A stretch of 64,000 bases of DNA, taken from positions 62,001 through 126,000 of the forward strand of contig NZ_JACJQA010000031.1 in NCBI RefSeq assembly GCF_014696355.1, in the 5' to 3' direction. Numbering within the stretch: position 1 is the stretch's first letter; every line of letters begins with the position of its first letter. Shown here piece after piece: positions 42,123 through 52,560 of the stretch. The stretch is from Pseudanabaena sp. FACHB-1998. GTDB lineage: Bacteria > Cyanobacteriota > Cyanobacteriia > Pseudanabaenales > Pseudanabaenaceae. The translations under genes and the position numbers were made by a program. A model generated the notes under the pieces. That model was not told the origin of the DNA. It made no database searches and was given only the letters and a program-made list of their open reading frames with translations.

Positions 42123-42233
42123 GCAAAGCAAGAGTTAGCCAGTACAAACCAAAACCCAAAAAGCGAGTTGCGGCGCTTCGCGCCGTAACTCGCTTTTTGG
42201 GTTTTATGTCTTAAGCAAAACTTACTTTGCTAT
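42123..42233 (+). repeat. Composite hairpin element, copy B
   Basis: Near-copy of 5589-5701. The hairpin itself is 42151-42205 with 26-nt arms (one mismatch, a G opposite T) and loop TTC (42177-42179). Flanks are conserved in order (GCAAAGCAAGAGTTAGCCAG left; TTTATGTCTTAAGCAAAAC right), but the loop is the complement of that in copy A. Confidence 0.85.
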
Positions 42234-42379
42234 ACAACATTTTCTATCAATTAAAAAATAAAAAATCAAGATCCTTCGCATCAAAAGAATAAGCATCATT
42301 GAAGCCTATAAAGATCTGAGTGCAATTAAATATAAAAACCCAAAATTTATGACGCACGCTGCGCGTGCACCATAATAAT

Positions 42380-42410
42380 GGTAAGAGCGGCGCGAAGCGC
42401 CGCTCTTACC
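42380..42410 (-). terminator. GC-GAA-GC hairpin after the DHFR-like gene
   Basis: Perfect 14-nt arms around GAA (42394-42396), ending one base from the DHFR-like stop (42412). Confidence 0.7.
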
Positions 42411-42411
42411 T

Positions 42412-42927
42412 CTACTTAGCAACGGAGTAAGTAAGCTGCACTAATCCTGTATTGAAAGATTGAGACTGCTCTAGCACTAAATTCAAGGTGGGTAAAGGTG
42501 ACGTAAACAAAGGGATACCCTCTCCCAAAATGATCGGATGGATTGACAGGATAAATTTATCAATCAGATTATTTTCTAGGCAGGGCTTGGCGATCGCTGC
42601 ACCACCGACTAACCAAATATCTTTACCTCCTTGCTTTTTTAGATCCTTAACAAAGCCGACTAAATCACTAGATACAAAAGTGACATTTTCGTCGCGATCG
42701 CTTTGAATAGTCCCAGAAAATACAAAACCTACTTTATCGGGATAAGGATAATCGCCCCAAGACTGGATCTGCTCATAGGTATTGCGCCCCATGATGAGGC
42801 GATCGATCGAACCATAAAAATCCTCATAACCATAGTCTTGATCGGTAAAAAGCCAATCAACCTCACCAGAATTACGCGCCACATAGCCATCTAAGCTAGT
42901 AGCAATATACAAAACTAATTTATCCAT
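42412..42927 (-). CDS. Dihydrofolate-reductase-like family protein
   Basis: Small reductase of the RibD C-terminal/DHFR-like family, 171 residues. It opens MDKLVLYIATSLDGYVARN, then VDWLFTDQDYGYEDFY, LIMGRNTYEQI and the nucleotide-binding GGKDIWLVGGAAIAKPCL. Such proteins use NADPH; the substrate in this subfamily is unknown. The frame is open to an ATG at 42966, but residues 1-13 there do not look like the family, so I start at 42927. Neither start has a good ribosome-binding site. Confidence 0.85.
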   Translation of the reverse strand: MDKLVLYIATSLDGYVARNSGEVDWLFTDQDYGYEDFYGSIDRLIMGRNTYEQIQSWGDYPYPDKVGFVFSGTIQSDRDENVTFVSSDLVGFVKDLKKQGGKDIWLVGGAAIAKPCLENNLIDKFILSIHPIILGEGIPLFTSPLPTLNLVLEQSQSFNTGLVQLTYSVAK

Positions 42928-43157
42928 AGCAGAAAATCTAATCGTTTTCAGTAAACCAACGATCATTCGATAGCCATTAAATGATATTTTGAGAAGCGGT
43001 TAGCTTTATATGTAAGTGTAAATAATCAGACTATTGATTAAACTCAAAGTTTAAATCCCATAGTTTGAAATTGATGTATTGCATTTTCTTGCATATATCT
43101 CTTTGCACGTCATTTCATTGCAAATTTTTTAGATTCTGAGTTAAGAGGCTGGAGTAA

Positions 43158-44600
<1,443 letters not shown>

Positions 44601-44605
44601 ATATC

Positions 44606-45010
44606 ATGACCCTAACTGTAAAAGTAATTTCGCCAGATCAAACTCTTCTGGACACTGTTGCAGAGGAAGTGATTTTACCTAGTTCCACAGGGCAATTGGG
44701 TATTTTGACCGATCACGCCCCTCTGATTTCGGCACTCGAAACAGGCGTGTTACGTTTTCGTAAAGATAAAGCTTGGTCTGCGATCGCCTTAACAGGTGGT
44801 TTCGCCGAGGTTGAAGAAAACGAAGTAACCGTTTTGGTGCGTAGTGGCGAATTAGGCAGCGAAATCAATGCTGAAGAAGCCCGCAAAAAACTTGATGAAG
44901 CTGAGCAAGCTTTGGCTGGTGTTAAAGCTGAAGATAAGCAAGGCAAGATTCAAGCTGAACAAGCTTTGCGGATGGCTCGCGCTAGAGTTCAAGCAACTAC
45001 TGCTATCTAA
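44606..45010 (+). CDS. atpC: ATP synthase subunit epsilon
   Basis: Rotor subunit of F1, 134 residues, coupling rotation and inhibiting wasteful hydrolysis. The N-terminal barrel (VKVISPDQTLLDTVAEEVIL, LGILTDHAPLISAL) and C-terminal helices (EARKKLDEAEQAL, KIQAEQALRMARARV) are clear. It begins five bases after atpD. It ends in two hairpins that should terminate the transcript. Confidence 0.96.
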   Translation: MTLTVKVISPDQTLLDTVAEEVILPSSTGQLGILTDHAPLISALETGVLRFRKDKAWSAIALTGGFAEVEENEVTVLVRSGELGSEINAEEARKKLDEAEQALAGVKAEDKQGKIQAEQALRMARARVQATTAI

Positions 45011-45019
45011 TTTAAATAC

Positions 45020-45036
45020 TTTCGCGTTGCGAAAGA
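45020..45036 (+). repeat. Short GC-GTT-GC hairpin
   Basis: Seven-base arms CTTTCGC / GCGAAAG around GTT, ten bases after atpC. Confidence 0.6.
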
Positions 45037-45043
45037 TTTGATT

Positions 45044-45084
45044 CCATAAAAAAGCGATCGCTACTAGCGATCGCTTTTTTATGG
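45044..45084 (+). terminator. atpDC terminator with HIP1 in each arm
   Basis: Perfect 19-nt arms around ACT (45063-45065). Each arm contains GCGATCGC and the right arm ends in T6: a strong intrinsic terminator built from HIP1 sites. Confidence 0.85.
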
Positions 45085-45134
45085 TAGGCATAGGCAAGGG
45101 GCTTAAGCCCCTTGTTCTTGATAGTAGAGAGCAA

Positions 45135-46340
45135 TCATTCAATCGGTGTAGCCAAAATCTTTTTGAGGGCAATTAATCCTTTTTTAAGTTGTCGTGAAAC
45201 CGTGACAGCACTAATCCCCAGTGTTTCAGCAACTTCGCGATGGGTAAATTCCTTTAAAAATACAAACTCCACCACTTCACGGGTACGATCTTCTAATAAA
45301 TCGAGAGCTTGCTGTAAACGCAGATTGTCTTCTTGGGCTAGTTGAAAACTTTGATATTTTTGATCGGTGACCAGATCGCCGATAGAAGTTGAGCTATCTT
45401 CGCTTTGATCGATGGGGGTATCGAGACTAATAGGCGATCGGTTTTGACAGGCGAGTTTGATGTCATACCATTCATTTACACTAATTCCCAATTCATCGGC
45501 TATTTCTTGGCTAGATGGTTCGCGCCCCATCTCTGTCCGTTTGTTGCGAATAATTTTGCAGCCTTGGTTATAGGTGGTTAGCCATGCGCGAGGCATTCTG
45601 ACCGTTGGACTTTTATCACGTAAATAATGTTGGATTTCCCCCTTAATATATGGCACGGCAAAGGAACTGAAAGCATTGCCCTTGCTGACATCAAATCTTT
45701 CGATCGCATTAATTAACCCAATCGAGCCTACCTGCATTAAGTCTTCAAAACTTTCTTGGCATTGATGTGTCCAGTGATAAGCTTCGCGGCGGACTAGTCC
45801 GATATTCAGATTAACGAGTTGATTGCGGAGCTTAATCGATGGCTTCGCCCGATAGGCTTGCAAAATTTCGAGGGTTTCTTGTTTGCGGGTGAGCGTGATT
45901 TGAGAATCTACCTCATCGGACTGAGTCGGCTGATTGCGATTGTCTAGCTCTTGTCTTTGCAAAAAATTATGGAGGTGTTGATGGATGTGAGAACGGGCGA
46001 ATTCTGAAAAATTTGTATCTTGCTCAGGATTAAATTGGAGGAGGGCTTTTTTTAAGCCTTGCTTACCGATTTCGATGAGTTCGCGATCGCTTTCACGGCG
46101 TTCTCCTGTTCTTATATTCGTGACTCGACGCTCATTGATCACAGGACGATCTTTAGAACGGCGATCAGCAACTCTAGTTTGATTAATTAAAGAAATTGGC
46201 AAATTAGAAATTGTTTCACGGATTAACCCCATGTAAACTTCGATAAGCTTTTCCTGTAGGTTTTCACTGGGGGAAATCCTATAGGCTTTTAGCAGCGTGA
46301 GAATATTTTCGTTAGTGAGATGGTTGGAATCTAATGGCAT
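45135..46340 (-). CDS. Group 3-like sigma factor with duplicated region 2
   Basis: RNA polymerase sigma factor, 401 residues from the ATG at 46340 (GAGG upstream); the frame opens further, to 46409, with poorer support. The C-terminal 245 residues are a normal SigF-like factor: region 2 (157-242: DLMQVGSIGLINAIERFD, SSFAVPYIKGEIQHYLRDKS), region 3 (251-300) and region 4 with its helix-turn-helix (340-395). Unusually, residues 13-128 look like a degraded copy of region 2 (LLKAYRISPSENLQEKLIEV, LIEIGKQGLKKALLQFNP, SEFARSHIHQHLHNFLQ), split by a basic Arg-rich insert (56-86). The extra copy may tune promoter choice or anti-sigma binding. Confidence 0.85.
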   Translation of the reverse strand: MPLDSNHLTNENILTLLKAYRISPSENLQEKLIEVYMGLIRETISNLPISLINQTRVADRRSKDRPVINERRVTNIRTGERRESDRELIEIGKQGLKKALLQFNPEQDTNFSEFARSHIHQHLHNFLQRQELDNRNQPTQSDEVDSQITLTRKQETLEILQAYRAKPSIKLRNQLVNLNIGLVRREAYHWTHQCQESFEDLMQVGSIGLINAIERFDVSKGNAFSSFAVPYIKGEIQHYLRDKSPTVRMPRAWLTTYNQGCKIIRNKRTEMGREPSSQEIADELGISVNEWYDIKLACQNRSPISLDTPIDQSEDSSTSIGDLVTDQKYQSFQLAQEDNLRLQQALDLLEDRTREVVEFVFLKEFTHREVAETLGISAVTVSRQLKKGLIALKKILATPIE

Positions 46341-46714
46341 ACCGCAGACATCCTCAACGATGTAAGCGGCGAATAGATATGCCCAACACATAAGATGAGA
46401 ACTTTGCATACATGTGCTTGATACCGATAGTTGTCAACTGCACACAGATTAAAGGAACTAGTAAATTACTTAATTTCTCTCGTAGCCCACTTAGTCTATT
46501 CCAAGACTACTAAAAGTTGTAAATAATGTAAAAATAAGTTTTACAAACTACTATTACTTTCATATTTTTATAACATCTAGATTATACATCCATAGCTGTT
46601 CTCATTCTTGTTAGGACACAAAACCAGAAGACGAGTTCTGACACTTTGCGCCGCAACTCGCTTAATTGCAAGTGATTACCGCTATAAGTAGCTGGGCGTA
46701 CTCTCTTAAAGCAT
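46341..46714. other. Intergenic region with worn repeat
   Basis: No gene seen. It holds two TGTAAA words nine bases apart (46518-46523 and 46527-46532) facing a TTTTACAAA (about 46540-46548), a possible operator for the sigma-factor gene, and a decayed hairpin at about 46611-46688 with the inverted TTAGGACACAAAAC flank. Confidence 0.45.
46611..46688 (-). repeat. Decayed hairpin element
   Basis: Contains GACGAGTTCTGACACTTTGC then GCCGCAACTCGCTT, so a GCGAGTTGCGGC-type stem can still be recognised but does not pair well. Flank text TTAGGACACAAAAC is the complement of the flank seen after intact copies. Confidence 0.5.
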
Positions 46715-47977
46715 TTAGATAAGCATGATGAGGGCTTCATCGCCAGCAGGAACATAGGTTTGATTGACTCGCAGTATCGCGATCGCATTTGTGCCGATCG
46801 CACTAATTAAATTGCCTGAACTGTAGTTATGAGTAGGCTGAAAGGTGGGAATTCCCTTTATATAATTGAGTTTCCCCCACAAATAGGTTTCCCGTCTACC
46901 TTGAGCGTGTAAATCCTCTGTAGTAATGGCTTGGATGAATTGAGGATGCCAATATATTTCATTAGCTCCATTTAACTTGGCGATCGCCCCCCGAATAAAC
47001 CGCCAGAAGCTCATCATTGCGGAAACAGGATTTCCAGGTACTCCAAAATAGAGAATTCTATCCTCACTTCTATTCACAATGTGAATAGAAGTGAAAGAAG
47101 CAACGGTGAGAGGTTTTCCGGGTTTAATCGCTACCGACCGAACATGGATATCGGCTCCCATTTTTTCTAATATTTCATCTATATAATCATAATCACCGAC
47201 CGAAACTCCGCCCGATGAAATGACAATATCGGCGTTATGAATAGCCTGTTCCATGATTTTTTCTAGAATTTCTTGATCATCTTGGACAGTTCCATAGGGA
47301 ATGGCGATCGCTCCTACTTGTTGGACTAGGGCGGATAATGCGTATACATTGGAATCAATGATTTGACCAGATTGAAGGGCTTCTGAATTTTCGAGGCTGA
47401 CTAACTCTTGACCTGTAGAAATAAGTGCGACTTTTGGCTGACGATAAACTTTGATTTCCTGACATCTTGCGGAAGCTAAAGCTCCAATTTCCGTGGCTCC
47501 AATTTTTGTACCTGCTTTAAGGAGAGTTGTGCCAGCTTTAATAAATTCACCTTGGCGGCGAACATATTCTCCTTGAGTGGGTTTAATTTTAAGCTTTAAC
47601 AAATTCTCTATGCGCTCAGTATCTTCCTGCATAATTACGGTGTCAGCACCCTTTGGCAACATTCCCCCTGTAAAAATTCGGACACATTCACCTTGTTTTA
47701 AAGACTGGGCGATCGCCTTTCCTGCGGGAATATCTTCGGAGGCGATCGCTAATTTAAAATTTTGCAAGTCTTGCACATCCGTAATGTCGTCATAATTCAA
47801 AGCATAGCCATCCATTGCTGAGTTATCCCAATGGGGAAAGTCCAATTCACTTTTAATATCTTCAGCAAGAATTCGGTTTAGCGCTTGAGATAAGGGTAAA
47901 TTTTCACTATCAATTTCAGGATTAAAGGGTTTTACTAAATTTAAAATTATTGCTTCGACTTCAGATACAGGCAACAT
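46715..47977 (-). CDS. moeA: Molybdopterin molybdotransferase MoeA
   Basis: Inserts molybdate into molybdopterin, needed for nitrate reductase and similar enzymes. The product has 420 residues with the normal domains: N-terminal LPLSQALNRILAEDIKSELD, SAMDGYAL, IPAGKAIAQ, the catalytic GEFIKAGTTLLKAG, SSGGVSVGDYDY, and FGVPGNPVSAM. The C-terminal domain IV (LNYIKGIPTFQPTHNYSSGN, AIAILRVNQTYVPAGDEALI) is complete. It stands divergent from trmD with a hairpin between the two starts. Confidence 0.96.
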   Translation of the reverse strand: MLPVSEVEAIILNLVKPFNPEIDSENLPLSQALNRILAEDIKSELDFPHWDNSAMDGYALNYDDITDVQDLQNFKLAIASEDIPAGKAIAQSLKQGECVRIFTGGMLPKGADTVIMQEDTERIENLLKLKIKPTQGEYVRRQGEFIKAGTTLLKAGTKIGATEIGALASARCQEIKVYRQPKVALISTGQELVSLENSEALQSGQIIDSNVYALSALVQQVGAIAIPYGTVQDDQEILEKIMEQAIHNADIVISSGGVSVGDYDYIDEILEKMGADIHVRSVAIKPGKPLTVASFTSIHIVNRSEDRILYFGVPGNPVSAMMSFWRFIRGAIAKLNGANEIYWHPQFIQAITTEDLHAQGRRETYLWGKLNYIKGIPTFQPTHNYSSGNLISAIGTNAIAILRVNQTYVPAGDEALIMLI

Positions 47978-47985
47978 ATAAATAC

Positions 47986-48042
47986 ACCAATGCTATTTTT
48001 TGAAAGTCTCACTCAGTGAGACTTTCAAAAAATAGCATTGGT
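47986..48042. repeat. Long hairpin between divergent moeA and trmD
   Basis: Perfect 27-nt arms around TCA (48013-48015). It sits between the start codons of two genes that point away from each other (47977 and 48060), so it is not a terminator for either and may cover both promoters. Confidence 0.85.
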
Positions 48043-48059
48043 TCGGGTAAAATTTATTT

Positions 48060-48728
48060 ATGCGTATAGATATTGTTACCCTCTTTCCTGAATTTTTTAC
48101 TTCGCCATTGCAGACAAGTTTGCTAGGGAAGGCGATCGCTAATCAAATTGCGGAGGTACATCTCACTAATCCCAGAGATTTCACCACCGATAAGCACCAT
48201 CGCGTAGATGATGAACCTTACGGTGGCGGTGTGGGAATGTTGATGAAACCTGATCCTATTTTTGCGGCGGTTGAATCACTGCCAATTTTACCTAAGCGGG
48301 AAATTATCTATATGACTCCGCAGGGGGAGCCAATGAAGCAAGCAATGTTTAAGGAATTAGCGAACTACGATCAGCTAGTTCTTATTTGTGGAAGTTACGA
48401 AGGTGTGGATGAGCGGGTATGCGACCATTTAGTAACTCGTGAAGTTTCCCTTGGAGATTTTGTGCTGACCTGTGGCGAGATTCCTGCTCTGGCGCTAATT
48501 AATGGAGTGGTGCGCTTGCGCCCGGGGACAGTTGGGAAGGAAGATTCGCTTAAGTTTGAAAGTTTTGAAGATGGATTGTTAGATTATCCACAATATACCA
48601 GACCACCCGTTTTTCGCGGTTGGGAAGTTCCCGAAATTTTGCGATCGGGAAATCATAAACTGATTGCCGAATGGAGAAAGGAGCAACAAATTTTAAGAAC
48701 AAAACAACGTCGTCCTGATTTACTGTAA
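48060..48728 (+). CDS. trmD: tRNA (guanine37-N1)-methyltransferase
   Basis: Methylates G37 next to the anticodon and prevents +1 frameshifting. The product has 222 residues, the usual length. The SPOUT trefoil knot is visible: MRIDIVTLFPEFF, VDDEPYGGGVGMLMKPDPIF, LICGSYEGVDERV, LGDFVLTCGEIPAL and PQYTRPPVFRGWEVPEIL. Its stop codon (48726-48728) lies inside the left arm of a 24-bp hairpin. Confidence 0.97.
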   Translation: MRIDIVTLFPEFFTSPLQTSLLGKAIANQIAEVHLTNPRDFTTDKHHRVDDEPYGGGVGMLMKPDPIFAAVESLPILPKREIIYMTPQGEPMKQAMFKELANYDQLVLICGSYEGVDERVCDHLVTREVSLGDFVLTCGEIPALALINGVVRLRPGTVGKEDSLKFESFEDGLLDYPQYTRPPVFRGWEVPEILRSGNHKLIAEWRKEQQILRTKQRRPDLL

Positions 48729-48773
48729 CTAAAATATAAGGTGAGCATTGCTCACCTTATATTTTAGTTACAG
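48723..48773 (+). terminator. GC-ATT-GC hairpin overlapping the trmD stop
   Basis: Perfect 24-nt arms around ATT (48747-48749). The trmD stop is inside the left arm, and the next gene is convergent. Confidence 0.75.
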
Positions 48774-48789
48774 CCTAAAAATAGACCTT

Positions 48790-48846
48790 AAAACCAAAGA
48801 ATCAGCTATGCGGTGCTTCGCACCGCATAGCTGATTCTTTGGTTTT
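48790..48846 (-). terminator. GC-TTC-GC hairpin at the aspS end
   Basis: Perfect 27-nt arms around TTC (48817-48819), ending one base before the aspS stop (48848). A T-rich outer arm favours termination of aspS. Confidence 0.75.
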
Positions 48847-48847
48847 A

Positions 48848-50644
48848 TTAGTTTTTAGCGGGAGGGAGTGACAACTTAACGTGTAGCTCTTTTAATTGCG
48901 AGTCATCCACGCTGGAGGGAGCATCGGTCAACAAGTCACGGGCTTGCTGGGTTTTAGGGAAGGCAATCACATCGCGGATCGAGTCGGCTCCAGAAATTAG
49001 CATTACCAAGCGATCGAGTCCAAAGGCTAATCCACCATGAGGCGGAGTTCCATATTCAAAAGCTTCTAAAAGGAAGCCAAACTTCTCTTTTGCCTGTTCA
49101 TCGGTTAGCCCGATCGCGGCAAAAACCTTCTCTTGGACATCGCGCTTGTAAATACGCACGCTACCACCACCAATTTCTGTGCCATTGAGGACGAGGTCAT
49201 AGGCTTGGGCGATCGTATTGACATCAATGGGTTTTCCATCAGCAATATCTTCGGGACGAGGCGAAGTGAAAGGATGGTGGAGAGCTTCCAATCTTTTCTC
49301 GTCGGCATTCCACTCAAACATCGGGAAGTCAGTAATCCAGACGAAGTTGAGCTTGTCATGATCGATTAATCCCAACTCATGCCCCAGAGCGAGACGTAGG
49401 CGATAGAGCGATTCATTGACGATCGCCTTTTCACCCGCACCAAATAATAGGATCGAGCCTGCGGTTGCGCCTGTGCGTTCGAGTAGTTCCTTTTTGACTT
49501 CTTCGGTAATACTATCCTTCAGAGCGCCGATGGTATCAATCACACCATCTTCGCGTACCCGAATAAAGGCTAAGCCCTTCGCACCGTATTGGGCAACGAG
49601 ATTCGATAAATCTCCACCGGGTTTGATGCGGGTATTAGAAATTGCTTCATCACCACCGATTACAGGTAAAACTTTGATGATGCCGCCACTTGCCACGGTG
49701 TTGGCAAATACTTTAAATCCCGAATTGGCGAACAAGTCAGTGACGTTTACCAGTTCCATTCCAAAGCGAGTATCAGGGCGATCGCAACCATAGCGATCCA
49801 TTGACTCTGCATAGGTGAGTCGCGGGAAATCACCAAGTTCTACACCTTTAACAGTTTTGAAAATATAACGGATGAGATTCTCATTTAGCTCAATAATTTC
49901 TTCTTGAGACATGAAACTCATTTCCATGTCTAATTGGGTAAATTCAGGTTGGCGATCAGCGCGAAGATCTTCATCGCGGAAACATCTGGCTATTTGATAA
50001 TAGCGATCGCAGCCGCCTACCATCAGCAATTGCTTAAACAATTGGGGAGATTGGGGTAGGGCATACCATTGACCAGCATTGACTCTGCTCGGTACGAGAT
50101 AATCTCGCGCTCCTTCAGGGGTGGATTTACAAAGGATGGGAGTTTCCACTTCCATAAAGCCATACTCATCCTCAAGGAATCGGCGAATGCTTTTGACCAC
50201 TTCAAATCTGAGTTTGAGATTTTTGGCAAGGCGATCACCTCGCATATCGAGATAGCGATACTTAAAGCGCAATTCTTCTTTGACTGTGTCTGCTTCCGAA
50301 ACCAAAAAAGGCAAAGGCTTATTGACCGCATTCAACAATTCAATAGATTCAGCATAGATTTCCACTTCCCCAGTGGCAAGTTTAGGATTAAGTGACTCGT
50401 CAGGACGCTTAGAAACTTTTCCGATGATTCTGACTACATATTCATTTCGCATTTCCCCTGCAAGATCATAGGATTGAGGAGTGCGTTGGGGATCACTGAC
50501 GATTTGCAAGATTCCTGTGCGATCGCGCAAATCTAAAAAGATCACACCACCATGATCCCGTCTGCGATCGATCCAACCGCACAAGCTAACTGTTTGTCCG
50601 ATATGTTTGGCATTGAGGTGACCGCAATAGTTGCTACGCATCAT
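48848..50644 (-). CDS. aspS: Aspartyl-tRNA synthetase
   Basis: Class II synthetase, 598 residues. The OB-fold anticodon domain begins [20 protein letters not shown]. Motif 1 lies around [19 protein letters not shown], motif 2 is [18 protein letters not shown], and motif 3 is [11 protein letters not shown]. The bacterial GAD insertion domain (about 300-420) is present, and FPMFEWN is in place. Two Met codons open the frame (50644 and 50641); the ribosome-binding site is weak. It is divergent from the 50763 gene. Confidence 0.97.
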   Translation of the reverse strand: MMRSNYCGHLNAKHIGQTVSLCGWIDRRRDHGGVIFLDLRDRTGILQIVSDPQRTPQSYDLAGEMRNEYVVRIIGKVSKRPDESLNPKLATGEVEIYAESIELLNAVNKPLPFLVSEADTVKEELRFKYRYLDMRGDRLAKNLKLRFEVVKSIRRFLEDEYGFMEVETPILCKSTPEGARDYLVPSRVNAGQWYALPQSPQLFKQLLMVGGCDRYYQIARCFRDEDLRADRQPEFTQLDMEMSFMSQEEIIELNENLIRYIFKTVKGVELGDFPRLTYAESMDRYGCDRPDTRFGMELVNVTDLFANSGFKVFANTVASGGIIKVLPVIGGDEAISNTRIKPGGDLSNLVAQYGAKGLAFIRVREDGVIDTIGALKDSITEEVKKELLERTGATAGSILLFGAGEKAIVNESLYRLRLALGHELGLIDHDKLNFVWITDFPMFEWNADEKRLEALHHPFTSPRPEDIADGKPIDVNTIAQAYDLVLNGTEIGGGSVRIYKRDVQEKVFAAIGLTDEQAKEKFGFLLEAFEYGTPPHGGLAFGLDRLVMLISGADSIRDVIAFPKTQQARDLLTDAPSSVDDSQLKELHVKLSLPPAKN

Positions 50645-50762
50645 GATGTTATTGGCGAGACTTTAGATAAAAAAGTAAAAATTGTAATTTTGACCATTTA
50701 CTATCATAACTTGTTCAGTGCAATGTAAATTACTGATAGTTCATATTTTCGGGAGTGGAAAT

Positions 50763-52259
50763 TTGAGGCGATCGCGACATCGAAAAAAGCGTAAAAGTAA
50801 ATGGCGGCGATCGCTACGTTGGTCAGTCTGGCTGTTATTGCTAATTTCCCTGATCCTATCGTTGCAAGGTTCCTCTTCGCAGATCCAAAGTAATAACAAT
50901 CTTCAACATACTTTTAAATTTTCTGACAACTTCGGCAATGAGCCTTGGGCGAATTTAATTGGCTTACGCATGGTAAAACTGCGTTCTCGATTGCCCACAG
51001 TTGATCGCGTAGTTTTAGTTCCTGATCGCGCCACCTTTTTAAAAGCTTTGCAAACTTGGAATTTGCAAGGACGTTTCCCAATTCTCATGGATGACTCGCA
51101 ATACGCACCGATGTTTATTCGGCGCTTTCAGCCTGCGGAAGTAATTCGTCTACCTTCTGTTAATGCACTTCCTGCTGCGGAGAAACGAATAACTAGTGAA
51201 GGTGATTTGCTAGATACCGTTGCGAAAACTTGGGGAGTTCCAGAATATAAATTGCTAGCAAATCATTGGCAAAAATTAGGCTGGATTCCTGCGGGAGTGG
51301 TGATTACTTCCCTAAATGATCCTGCGGCTCCTGCGGCGGTAGCCTTGGCGGCGGCTTGGGGGCAACCTCTCACCTTTTTAGACACCGATTTTGGACAGCC
51401 CAACGATAGCTTAGAGTTCTCTCGCTGGCAAATCCTCCGCAGTGCAGTGGAAGATAAAATCGCGCAGACTGGCTATGGCTACAAAAAACTAGGAGATGCG
51501 ATCGATACAATTACGATCGCTCGTCAAATGGCAGTTAAGTATCGACCTGCGGTAAAAGCGAAGGAAGATTTTGCGGTAACCGATGGATTAGCACGTAATC
51601 CTGATAGGAGTCGCTGGGCGATCGCGGGATGGATTTTTGGCTCCCTCGAACGAAGTATTTACCAAGCCATGTGTTCGATCTTTCTTGATTACCAAACGGC
51701 TCTAATGTTCGACACTTATACGAATGAGTCGCCTTGGTATTTTTATGCCCTGAAGCCTGCCGCCGCTAAATTAGAAAAAGTGGGGATCAAAACGAAATTA
51801 TTCGCTACTCCTAATGCTGAATTAAAACAATGGCGCGAAAGCGATCGCCTTGCCAGCGATTTATTGTTTGTTAATTCCTCTGGTAGTCCTAGCGCTTTTA
51901 CCGTCAATGGCAGTGAGGCGCAAGTCCCAGATATTCCTAAATGGCAAACTCCTACAGCGATCCACTTTATCCACAGTTGGTCGGCGGTGACTCCTGACGA
52001 TGCACAGACGATCGCAGGTCGTTGGCTTGCCAATGGCGCTTATGCCTATGTTGGTAGTGTCAATGAGCCATATCTCCAAGCCTTTGTGCCACCCAGTACG
52101 ATCGTATCGCGCCTTTTAGATGCAGTCCCTTTTTTAGTGGCGGCGCGGCAATACCAGTCTTCGCCTTGGAAAGTCACAGCGATCGGCGATCCCTTAATGC
52201 TAATCACACCACCTCGCCAAAGAATTTCTCCCAAGGATTTGCCCTATCCAACGCCCTAA
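50763..52259 (+). CDS. Membrane-anchored protein of unknown function
   Basis: A 498-residue protein that I do not recognise. The N-terminus is very basic (RRSRHRKKRKSKWRRSLRW), followed by one hydrophobic helix (SVWLLLLISLILSL), so it is probably a type II membrane protein with most of its mass outside the cytoplasm. The body has ALAAAWGQPLTFLDTDFG and, near the end, GAYAYVGSVNEPYLQAFVPP, which faintly recalls gingipain-like cysteine peptidase relatives; no catalytic pair is clear. TTG 50763 has GGGAG at 50751-50755 at good spacing and is preferred over GTG 50718. Confidence 0.75.
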   Translation: MRRSRHRKKRKSKWRRSLRWSVWLLLLISLILSLQGSSSQIQSNNNLQHTFKFSDNFGNEPWANLIGLRMVKLRSRLPTVDRVVLVPDRATFLKALQTWNLQGRFPILMDDSQYAPMFIRRFQPAEVIRLPSVNALPAAEKRITSEGDLLDTVAKTWGVPEYKLLANHWQKLGWIPAGVVITSLNDPAAPAAVALAAAWGQPLTFLDTDFGQPNDSLEFSRWQILRSAVEDKIAQTGYGYKKLGDAIDTITIARQMAVKYRPAVKAKEDFAVTDGLARNPDRSRWAIAGWIFGSLERSIYQAMCSIFLDYQTALMFDTYTNESPWYFYALKPAAAKLEKVGIKTKLFATPNAELKQWRESDRLASDLLFVNSSGSPSAFTVNGSEAQVPDIPKWQTPTAIHFIHSWSAVTPDDAQTIAGRWLANGAYAYVGSVNEPYLQAFVPPSTIVSRLLDAVPFLVAARQYQSSPWKVTAIGDPLMLITPPRQRISPKDLPYPTP

Positions 52260-52560
52260 TACCTCAACACACAAGGGCTGCGGTATTAGGGCGGGATACT
52301 TAATTAAACCCCTAATTGAAGAGTTGCAGCGCGAAGTGCCGCAACTCTTCAATTAGGGGTGCGGCGCGAATCGCCGCACCCCTAATTCTGCGATGGTAAG
52401 TGAGTGGCTATTTAGTAAATGAACTTAAATCTATGTATAGCTGTAACCATTTAAATTCATAATAAATCCATAATTTAGATACTCCCTTTTCCGCCAAGAA
52501 TTGGTAATACAAGGCTTTGCCCCGAACCGCTGACTCTTGAACTTATCTAGCAAATTAAGT
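52260..52560. other. Intergenic region before the glycosyltransferase
   Basis: About 300 bp with the overlapping hairpins at 52308-52387 and no gene seen. The rest is AT-rich leader; no clear promoter found. Confidence 0.5.
52308..52387. repeat. Two overlapping, mutually exclusive hairpins
   Basis: Hairpin 1: perfect outer arms 52308-52327 and 52341-52360, with a worn GC-GAA-GC centre. Hairpin 2: perfect 16-nt arms 52351-52366 and 52372-52387. The segment AATTAGGGGT (52351-52360) is used by both, so only one can form at a time. Confidence 0.85.

Larger units (their letters stand above)
41947..42411. other. Intergenic region with composite repeat copy B
   Basis: No gene seen in about 465 bp upstream of the kinase and downstream of the DHFR-like gene. 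It holds the composite hairpin element (42123-42233), the hairpin at 42380-42410, and a short palindrome GCACGCTGCGCGTGC at about 42355-42369. Confidence 0.6.

Noticed and set aside
46518..46532. Possible RpaB (HLR1) site before the sigma-factor gene
   Set aside because: The two TGTAAA words are nine bases apart; the known site needs a ten-base step, so the match is not good enough.
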